A DNA stretch of 6,485 nt, taken from Candidatus Galligastranaerophilus intestinigallinarum. Lineage in GTDB: Bacteria; Cyanobacteriota; Vampirovibrionia; Gastranaerophilales; Gastranaerophilaceae. The stretch lies in the NCBI GenBank assembly GCA_018715855.1, contig DVKW01000060.1, positions 1 to 6,485 of the forward strand, read 5' to 3'. Below are positions 1 through 5,087 of the stretch, piece after piece (the stretch's first letter is position 1; every line of letters starts with the position of its first letter). Under the pieces are notes generated by a model. The model did not search any database, was not told where the DNA came from, and saw nothing but the letters and a program-made list of their open reading frames with translations. A program made the position numbers and the translations under genes.

Positions 1-960
1 CCCTTGTGTACATGAAATTATATCCCCTTTTTTGATTTTTGAGCCTAAGCTCCAATTATAGGCAGACATTAAATTTTTGCCTTCCGGTTTAACTTCTTCT
101 ATTAAAATTGCATTATTAATACAACCGATTAAAACCCCATCTTTTGAAACGTCTAAAACTTCCCCGGGGGTTTTTTGCATTTTGTATTCAACTGTTTTAG
201 ATTTAAAAACTTTGATTAATTTATTGTTAAAAACAAAATGGGTTGTGTTTATTCCGCACATAGCGCGAATTTTGTTGTGAATTAAATTTGCATCATTTTC
301 AAAATTTAAAATTTTGTCTTCTTTTGTCATTTTTTTAGTAAAAGTAACATTACAAGCATTTTGTTTTGTGGGTGTTAAAGTTTTATTGTATAAGCCTTTT
401 AAGGTTTCCTTAATAATATCTGGTGAAACCTTTGAAATGTTATTTGTTAAAGTTAAATAGTTTGTATCATCTGTAAGTTCAATTTCTTTTGTTAGGCAAA
501 TATCCCCCGCATCCAGTTCCAAAACGGTTACCATGGTGGTAACACCCGTTTTTTTATCGCCGTTTAATAAGCATTCGCAAATTGGGTTTGCCCCCCTATA
601 TTTTGGAAGAAGACTTGCATGAAGGTTTATTGTTTCAAATTTTGGAATATCCAAAACTCTTTGGCTTAAAATTTGCCCGAATGCAAACGTTACAAAGAAA
701 TCGGGGTTTAATTCTTTTAATTTTTCAATAACCTCTTCATCCTTTGAAATTTTATATGGTTCTAAAACTAAGATGTTATTTTTTATTGCTTCTTCTTTAA
801 TTTTTGAATCTTTAATTTTTTTGCCCCTGCCATTTGGCCTTGGCGGTTGTGTTACAAGAGCTTTAACTTCAAAATCAGGGTCATTTATTAAAGATAAAAA
901 ACTTTCCACTGCAATATCAGGCGTTGCAAAATAAACAAGGCTTATTTTATTGTTTGTCAT
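1..960 (-). CDS. fmt: Methionyl-tRNA formyltransferase, 3' end cut by window edge
   Basis: Transfers a formyl group from 10-formyl-tetrahydrofolate to Met-tRNAfMet in the cytoplasm, making the initiator for bacterial translation. The frame is open for 320 codons from the ATG at 960 to base 1 with no stop. Seen: N-terminal FATPDIAV (residues 11-18, family usually GTPxFAV), folate-domain TQPPRPNGRGKK (37-48), the catalytic block INLHASLLPKYRG (111-123) with N112 and H114, and D150 in LELDAGD; these match the Asn-His-Asp triad of E. coli Fmt with the same 36-residue His-to-Asp spacing. The C-terminal tRNA-binding domain follows, ending in a GSKIKKGDII segment that normally lies a few residues from the end, so very little is missing. 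The start overlaps the end of def by 14 bases and has a good Shine-Dalgarno site. Small departures (ATP for GTP, GANPI for GAAPI) do not touch catalytic residues. Confidence 0.96.
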   Translation of the reverse strand, partial: MTNNKISLVYFATPDIAVESFLSLINDPDFEVKALVTQPPRPNGRGKKIKDSKIKEEAIKNNILVLEPYKISKDEEVIEKLKELNPDFFVTFAFGQILSQRVLDIPKFETINLHASLLPKYRGANPICECLLNGDKKTGVTTMVTVLELDAGDICLTKEIELTDDTNYLTLTNNISKVSPDIIKETLKGLYNKTLTPTKQNACNVTFTKKMTKEDKILNFENDANLIHNKIRAMCGINTTHFVFNNKLIKVFKSKTVEYKMQKTPGEVLDVSKDGVLIGCINNAILIEEVKPEGKNLMSAYNWSLGSKIKKGDIISCTQG

Positions 961-1534
961 CAACATCCGCCTTATTTAAAGCAAGCAAATCTTCAATTTC
1001 TTTTTCTTCCAAGAGTTTGTCTTCTTGAATTTTTGGAAGGTTATTTTCTTCTAAAACTTTTATTGCCTCAAAAATGTTTCTTGTGTGGTCAATAAATAAA
1101 ATGCCATCTAAGTGGTCATTTTCATGTTGAATTGCCCTTGCAAGAAGAGAACCGTCTTTTGCTTCTATTACAAAAGGTTTGCCATTTAAATCAGTTGCTT
1201 TAACTTTAACGTAAGAATATCTTCTGACATCTACAAAAGCATTTGGAAAACTTAAACAACCTTCTTTTTCATGGGCTGCGCCTTCTTTTTTAATTATTTT
1301 CGGGTTAATGAAAACAATCGGGTTAAATGGTTCATTATCAAGTGAAACATCGATAACAAACATTCTGATGTTTTCCCCAACTTGAGGTGCAGCCAAGCCA
1401 ACGCCATTATTGGCATACATTGTATCAATCATATCATGGGCTAAAACTTTAATTTTTTTAGAAATTTTTGAAATTTCTTTTGATTTTTGTCTTAAAGATT
1501 CTTCGCCGTATTTAACTATTTTTAATATTGCCAT
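947..1534 (-). CDS. def: Peptide deformylase
   Basis: Metalloenzyme that removes the formyl group from the N-terminal Met of new proteins as they leave the ribosome; it reverses the modification supplied by the product of fmt next to it. The 195-residue protein carries all three family motifs: GVGLAAPQ (44-51), EGCLS (91-95) with metal ligand Cys93, and QHENDH (136-141) with ligands His137 and His141 and catalytic Glu138. The N-terminus MAILKIVKYGEESLRQ is typical of the family, which fixes the start at 1534. A charged tail after about residue 165 is somewhat longer than in minimal deformylases. The stop overlaps the start of fmt (14 bases shared), indicating a def-fmt operon. There is no Shine-Dalgarno site before the ATG; a strong promoter lies directly upstream instead. 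Confidence 0.97.
   Translation of the reverse strand: MAILKIVKYGEESLRQKSKEISKISKKIKVLAHDMIDTMYANNGVGLAAPQVGENIRMFVIDVSLDNEPFNPIVFINPKIIKKEGAAHEKEGCLSFPNAFVDVRRYSYVKVKATDLNGKPFVIEAKDGSLLARAIQHENDHLDGILFIDHTRNIFEAIKVLEENNLPKIQEDKLLEEKEIEDLLALNKADVDDKQ
967..973 (-). promoter_or_regulatory. Shine-Dalgarno site of fmt
   Basis: On the minus strand AAGGCGG lies 6 bases before the fmt ATG, one mismatch from AAGGAGG. It sits inside the last codons of def, so fmt can be initiated independently or by ribosomes finishing def. It supports ATG 960 as the start. Confidence 0.8.
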
Positions 1535-1540
1535 AATTGA

Positions 1541-1569
1541 ATTATAGCAAAAGTAAGTTTTTAGGGCAA
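1541..1569 (-). promoter_or_regulatory. Candidate promoter of def-fmt, predicted leaderless
   Basis: On the minus strand a perfect -10 hexamer TATAAT (1541-1546) is preceded by an extended -10 TG (TGCTATAAT, 1541-1549). Exactly 17 bases upstream lies TTGCCC (1564-1569), matching four of six bases of the -35 consensus TTGACA. The usual start point, about 7 bases after the -10, falls at 1534, the A of the def ATG. Only 6 bases (TCAATT) lie between the hexamer and the ATG, with no Shine-Dalgarno site. Together this suggests a leaderless def mRNA, though readthrough from the hydrolase operon upstream could also supply def. Confidence 0.7.
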
Positions 1570-1583
1570 TTTTATTAAGCTTT

Positions 1584-2576
1584 TTAACCTAAAAGTGCTT
1601 TTAACATAACAGCAACGCCCAATTGTTGGTCAACATAGCCTGCATCATACACACCATCTGCTACATATTTGCCTGATGTATAATTTGTTGTTCCCGCCCA
1701 AACGTATGGAGATGAAACCCCTTTATTTCTGTATCCAAGGCCGTTATAGCGTTCTGCGAAATCATACCAAGTGGTAATATCGTTCATGTTGATATTGCCA
1801 TAGCTGTTTTCAGTTAATGCATTAACAGCGGCAGCTTCCCAGCTTGAATACCCCGATAGTGAACCGCCGTCATGGAGCCTTGCATTAAAGCTGCCTGAAG
1901 CTTCTCTCCAGTGAATTGCTGCAATTAATTCTGCAGGAACGCCTGTTTGAGCTGAAACTGATTGATATCTTGATTTGTTTTGTTCCCAGTTTGCTTTAAA
2001 TTGGCTTAGTTCGCTTTGTTGTCTTGCAGATAAATTTTCCGTAAAATCAAAACTTACATTTGCAGTTGATAATGGTGTTGCATCGCTTGTTGAAACATTG
2101 TATGTTCCATCTGATGATTGAATGCTTGCGCTTGCTTTTAAATTTGCAATTTGAGCTTCAGATGTCATCATTAAATTTATAATGGAATTATTTATATTTT
2201 TCATTTCGCTTGTAATGCTGTCTGCCTGTTGAAGATAGCCTTGATAAGTTGCTAAATCCGCACTTGAACCTATTTTGTTATAAATTTGCATTCTCTGGTC
2301 TCTTAGTTGGTCCAATTGTTCATAGTAGCCAAGAAGTTTTTCTTCGTAGTTTTCTTCAATTTTTGCTATTTGTTCATCAACCGTTAAATTGCCTGTTGAA
2401 TTGGTTGTTTCATCTTGTATATCAAGGCTCATTAATTCATCTTCGGTTAATTTTTTATCATTATTGACATCAAGCTGTTTTAAAACGCTTTCATTTGTTG
2501 CACCAAGGCTGTTTAGTGCATCATAATACCTTTTTGTTGCAATTTCATAATTTCCTATTTTATAATTTTCGCTCAT
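1584..2576 (-). CDS. H4: EF-hand/coiled-coil protein with C-terminal lysozyme-like domain
   Basis: A 330-residue protein of modular build. Residues 1-15 carry a MS...YKIGNYEIA motif shared with H2 and H3. Residues 36-47 (DVNNDKKLTEDE) form one EF-hand loop with acidic or Asn ligands at loop positions 1, 3, 5 and 12, so Ca2+ binding is likely. A Gln/Glu-rich helical region (about 66-148) resembles that of H2 (YEQLD against YQQLD). After a Ser/Thr-rich linker, residues 193-330 resemble a lysozyme-like domain seen in phage and bacterial cell-wall enzymes: PAELIAAIHWREASGSFN with Glu225 the likely catalytic acid, then YNGLGYRNKGVSSPYVW and GKYVADG. The expected role is cleavage of peptidoglycan glycan strands. 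No signal peptide or transmembrane segment is visible, so its export route is unknown. It is the last gene of the H2-H3-H4 run, 9 bases after H3. The domain match is from memory of sequence style; the exact glycosidase family is uncertain. Confidence 0.85.
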   Translation of the reverse strand: MSENYKIGNYEIATKRYYDALNSLGATNESVLKQLDVNNDKKLTEDELMSLDIQDETTNSTGNLTVDEQIAKIEENYEEKLLGYYEQLDQLRDQRMQIYNKIGSSADLATYQGYLQQADSITSEMKNINNSIINLMMTSEAQIANLKASASIQSSDGTYNVSTSDATPLSTANVSFDFTENLSARQQSELSQFKANWEQNKSRYQSVSAQTGVPAELIAAIHWREASGSFNARLHDGGSLSGYSSWEAAAVNALTENSYGNINMNDITTWYDFAERYNGLGYRNKGVSSPYVWAGTTNYTSGKYVADGVYDAGYVDQQLGVAVMLKALLG

Positions 2577-2582
2577 AATTTA

Positions 2583-2587
2583 CCCTT
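2583..2587 (-). promoter_or_regulatory. Shine-Dalgarno site of H4
   Basis: AAGGG on the minus strand, 6 bases before the ATG at 2576. It overlaps the TAA stop of H3 (TAAGGG), so termination on H3 and initiation on H4 are likely coupled. Confidence 0.7.
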
Positions 2588-4049
2588 AAAATTGAAATTT
2601 TATATATGTTGTAACTTCATTTTGGTTTCTTCTTCTTTTATTTACTTGCCCAGGGTTTAGTTCATCATAATTGCCGCTGTCATCAAGTGTGTTGCCTTCA
2701 ATTGTATTAATTGTACCATCAGAATTGATTGATACGACAAAGCCTATATGTTGTCCATTATTTACAATTATTGCATCTCCCGGTTTAACTTCTGCCTGAT
2801 CTGTTGTGGTTAAGCCGTTTTGTTCTGCCCATTCAACAACTTTTGGAACTGAACAATACATTGAGCAGCTGTTTGCAAAATCATTTGGGGTTGAATTTGC
2901 ACCGTAAACTTTTTTCATCATTGCTGTTGCAAAATCAGCACACCATGCACCATTGTCAAACCTTGTGCCTGTTTGTTCTATTATATCTTTCATATCATTG
3001 TTTGTTAGCCCTTCATATTGTTTTGCAAGCGCTATAACTTCATCGCCCCTTATTGTGTATTCGCCTTGTTCTCTTTGTGCGTTTTTTATTTGTACAATTT
3101 GGGCGTCAATAGCATTTATTTCTTCTTGATATTGTCTCGATTTTTCTTTTGAATTTTCAAGCATGGTTTGCTGCGTTGTTTCTAAGGCTTCTTTTTTTGT
3201 ATTATACGTTTCCATGGCCTTTTGTGTTGTGTCACTTATTAATTGTTCAAGGGAATTTTGAATTTCTTTTTCTTTGTTTTGAAGTTCTTCTTTTTCTTTT
3301 TCAAGCTGTTCTTTTTCATTTTTTAAAGTTTCATTTTCATCTTCAAGCCTTGCCAGTTTGGCTTCAGCTAATGTTAGCTGTTCTTGTTTTAAATTAATAA
3401 GGCCTTGTATGGCTTGCCTTTGCGCTTCGTACGCTGCGTTTTGCTCTTCGGCATTTTCGCCTTCAATATTGCTTGGCACTGCTGCTAATTGGCTTTGAAG
3501 CGTTGAAAGCTCGCTTTGAAACCCTGCAATCGTTGAATTTTGTTCAGAAATTTCATTTTCTTTTGTATTAATTTCATTTTCTTTTGTTGAAATTTCGTTT
3601 GTTTTTGTCTCTATTTCTGTTTTAACAGAATCTTGCTCATTTTTTAAATTTTCTATTTCTGGGTTTGATGAGGCATCGTTTGATAATGCATTTTGATATT
3701 CTTCATATGCATTTTCCATTTCTTCTTTTAAAGAAGCAAGTTCAGGATGAGAAAATGATGTAACTGCGCTAATCTCGTCATCGGCAACTGTTTTGTTTGA
3801 TGTTGCTGTTGTTTTTTCACTATTTAATCTTTCAAGTTCGGCATTAAGTTCTTGGCTGCCCATATTTGTTGTATCTATATAATTTTCACCAATATCGAAG
3901 CATTGAAGGTCATCTTCATTTACGCTTTTGTAGCTTTCTATTTTTGGAGACATTGCGCTTTTAGACTGGCTAATTTTTGTTTGCCCGACATTGTTAGTTG
4001 AATTTGTGGCTTCAATTTCAAATGAATTTTTAAATGGATTAATGCTCAT
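2586..4049 (-). CDS. H3: long coiled-coil protein with C-terminal CHAP peptidoglycan hydrolase domain
   Basis: A 487-residue protein. The N-terminus MSINPFKNSFEIEATN shares its NSFEIE core with H2 and H4. Residues about 65-330 are almost entirely Glu/Lys/Gln/Asn coiled coil with clear heptads, including a tandem NEISTKE/NEINTKE repeat. Residues about 333-487 form a CHAP domain (cysteine amidase/endopeptidase cutting the peptide part of peptidoglycan): Cys370 in GAWCADFA, His434 in GQHIGFV, and Glu451/Asn453 in IEGNT as the expected catalytic set. Two additional cysteines (395 and 399, CSMYC) could form a disulfide. The layout recalls the division hydrolase PcsB (coiled coil then CHAP, activated by FtsEX), but unlike PcsB there is no signal peptide. 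The coiled coil is related to that of H1 (EEYQNAL...NPEI..LK.EQD against EEYDEAL...NPEI..LK.EQD). It begins 4 bases after H2 ends, so it belongs to the same operon. Hydrolase class is secure from the motifs; biological target is not known. Confidence 0.9.
   Translation of the reverse strand: MSINPFKNSFEIEATNSTNNVGQTKISQSKSAMSPKIESYKSVNEDDLQCFDIGENYIDTTNMGSQELNAELERLNSEKTTATSNKTVADDEISAVTSFSHPELASLKEEMENAYEEYQNALSNDASSNPEIENLKNEQDSVKTEIETKTNEISTKENEINTKENEISEQNSTIAGFQSELSTLQSQLAAVPSNIEGENAEEQNAAYEAQRQAIQGLINLKQEQLTLAEAKLARLEDENETLKNEKEQLEKEKEELQNKEKEIQNSLEQLISDTTQKAMETYNTKKEALETTQQTMLENSKEKSRQYQEEINAIDAQIVQIKNAQREQGEYTIRGDEVIALAKQYEGLTNNDMKDIIEQTGTRFDNGAWCADFATAMMKKVYGANSTPNDFANSCSMYCSVPKVVEWAEQNGLTTTDQAEVKPGDAIIVNNGQHIGFVVSINSDGTINTIEGNTLDDSGNYDELNPGQVNKRRRNQNEVTTYIKFQF
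3549..3611 (-). repeat. 21-base tandem repeat encoding coiled-coil heptads in H3
   Basis: Three head-to-tail 21-base units (3549-3569, 3570-3590, 3591-3611) each start AATTTC on the plus strand. Units 1 and 2 agree at 18 of 21 positions, and units 2 and 3 at 15 of 21. Each unit encodes seven residues, exactly one coiled-coil heptad (NEISTKE, NEINTKE and a diverged copy), so the rod appears to have grown by in-frame heptad duplication. Confidence 0.8.
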
Positions 4050-4053
4050 ATTT

Positions 4054-5001
4054 TTATCCTATTCTTGTATTTGCGCCAATGTTTGCGCCTGTTAACATGT
4101 TGTATATTTTTGTTACACTTGGAACCCAACCTGAATTCGTGCCATTTGGGTCGTTTGCAGCACCAACCGGGCAATATTTTGCACCAATTGAACTTATTGT
4201 AGTCAAACCTTGGTTTATGTAATTATTTTTTAAATTTTTGGCAACGGCTTCTATTCCTGCCTCTAAACTTGAATAGTGCGTTAATTTCATCCAATTTGAA
4301 GATGGATCCATCATGCCACCCGGGTTATTATAGTTTTTAATTGCAGAGCTTGTTCCCCAGCCTGTTTCAAGCGCCATAATTGAAGCTAATAAGTTTGGGT
4401 CCAGCCCATATTTTTCAGCAATGCCTGCAACCATTTCGCCTTTGCCTGCAAGCACTCCTTTTTGAAAACTTGAATTATTGAATGTATTTACAAATTGTTC
4501 ATTATTGCCTGAATATGTATAGCTTGAAGTTGCGCTTGTGCCCAATGGGTTAGCTGTTCCCATTGCAGTGGCTGAAGCGTTTGCGGCTTGAACTTCCATA
4601 TTATAGTAAATTTGAAAAATTTGATCTCTTGTGCTTTGAATTTGCGAATTATAATTTTGAAGCTGGCTTTGAAGCGATTTAGATTCATCCAGATTTTGGG
4701 CTGTACCCATTTGGCTGAACAATCTTCTTCTTTGTTCCATTTGATTATCCAACTGTTGATATAAGCTTAAAATTTGATTTTCTGCTTGTTCATTTAGTAA
4801 TGATGTGCTATTTTGTGAATTTTCATTATTTTCATCTTCTTCAATTAATTCTGTTATATCAACAAATTCATCTTCAGAAATAATTTTATCGCCGTTTTTA
4901 TCCAGCATTTTTAATTCGGTATCTGTTTTGATATCGGCTTTTTTTAAGATATTAAAGATATTTTCTGTTTCTATTTTGAAACTACCTATCTTAAAGCTCA
5001 T
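4054..5001 (-). CDS. H2: EF-hand/coiled-coil protein with C-terminal glucosaminidase-like domain
   Basis: A 315-residue protein from the ATG at 5001. This start is preferred over an in-frame ATG at 5046 because it has a Shine-Dalgarno-like site at good spacing and gives an N-terminus (MSFKIGSFKIETEN) matching H3 and H4. Residues 34-45 (DKNGDKIISEDE) form an EF-hand loop with ligands at positions 1, 3, 5 and 12, so Ca2+ binding is likely. A Gln-rich coiled coil (about 68-145) resembles H4. After a Ser/Thr/Asn linker, residues 176-315 form a lysozyme-superfamily/glucosaminidase domain: LLASIMALETGWGTS with Glu212 the likely catalytic acid, NNPGGMM, and IGAKYCPVGAANDP. The expected reaction is hydrolysis of peptidoglycan glycan strands. 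This domain is about 66% identical, by my hand count, to the end of H1, indicating duplication. There is no signal peptide. It is the first gene of the tight H2-H3-H4 run; a hairpin lies in its 5' region. Confidence 0.88.
   Translation of the reverse strand: MSFKIGSFKIETENIFNILKKADIKTDTELKMLDKNGDKIISEDEFVDITELIEEDENNENSQNSTSLLNEQAENQILSLYQQLDNQMEQRRRLFSQMGTAQNLDESKSLQSQLQNYNSQIQSTRDQIFQIYYNMEVQAANASATAMGTANPLGTSATSSYTYSGNNEQFVNTFNNSSFQKGVLAGKGEMVAGIAEKYGLDPNLLASIMALETGWGTSSAIKNYNNPGGMMDPSSNWMKLTHYSSLEAGIEAVAKNLKNNYINQGLTTISSIGAKYCPVGAANDPNGTNSGWVPSVTKIYNMLTGANIGANTRIG
4057..4060 (-). promoter_or_regulatory. Shine-Dalgarno site of H3
   Basis: AGGA on the minus strand, 7 bases before the ATG at 4049. 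It lies in the last sense codons of H2 and touches its TAA, so H2 and H3 are probably translationally coupled. Confidence 0.65.
4148..4222 (-). repeat. Duplicated segment of glucosaminidase-like domain, H2 copy
   Basis: This 75-base stretch differs from 5182-5256 at about ten positions by eye, mostly third codon positions. It encodes an almost unchanged run ending in YCPVGAANDP. It is the best-conserved part of the duplicated catalytic domain shared by H1 and H2. Confidence 0.8.
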
Positions 5002-5007
5002 TATTAA

Positions 5008-5012
5008 CTCTT
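5008..5012 (-). promoter_or_regulatory. Shine-Dalgarno-like site deciding the H2 start
   Basis: AAGAG on the minus strand, 6 bases before the ATG at 5001. It is imperfect, but the alternative ATG at 5046 has no purine-rich site at a suitable distance and would place the terminator-like hairpin inside the coding region. Confidence 0.5.
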
Positions 5013-5014
5013 TT

Positions 5015-5057
5015 AAAAAAGTACCTTCCAGCTTTATTATCGGCATTTTGGAAGGTA
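5015..5057 (-). terminator. Intrinsic terminator or leader hairpin between H1 and H2
   Basis: On the minus strand TACCTTCCA (5049-5057) is perfectly complementary to TGGAAGGTA (5022-5030), a 9-bp stem with an 18-base loop. After one C it is followed by six Ts (5015-5020). This is the form of a rho-independent terminator for H1, 31 bases past its TAG stop. The loop is larger than usual and the stem only moderately GC-rich, so it may terminate incompletely and attenuate transcription into H2-H3-H4. I see no convincing promoter between H1 and H2: a TTTACA at 5071-5076 has no -10 partner at the right distance. Confidence 0.62.
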
Positions 5058-5087
5058 AACTTTATTTTTTTGTAAATATTTATTAAG

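Noticed and set aside
77..280. Plus-strand open frame of 67 codons
   Set aside because: It lies wholly opposite fmt, has no Shine-Dalgarno site and shows no protein family features.
1..960. fmt as a broken gene because it lacks a stop
   Set aside because: All catalytic motifs are intact and the C-terminal domain reaches its usual last segment; the missing stop is simply beyond the window edge.
1535..1583. Terminator between H4 and def
   Set aside because: No stem followed by a T-run could be found in these 49 bases, so readthrough from H4 into def remains possible.
2249..3397. Plus-strand open frames at 2249-2467, 2804-3037 and 3149-3397
   Set aside because: They are antisense to H4 and H3. 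Their Leu/Phe/Ser-rich translations are the mirror of Glu/Lys/Gln-rich coiled-coil codons and look falsely membrane-like.
3541..3611. CRISPR-like short repeats
   Set aside because: The units are contiguous, 21 bases long, in frame and inside a coding region, with no spacers.
4488..4688. Minus-strand open frame of 66 codons inside H2
   Set aside because: It is a shifted frame of the H2 coiled-coil and linker region with no initiation signal.
4999..5046. Upstream ATG at 5046 as the start of H2
   Set aside because: It has no Shine-Dalgarno site, its 15 extra residues have no counterpart in H3 or H4, and it would put the hairpin in the coding region. The ATG at 5001 gives the shared N-terminus.
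5071..5076. TTTACA as the -35 box of an H2 promoter
   Set aside because: At 16-18 bases downstream there is only TTCCAA-like sequence, with no acceptable -10.
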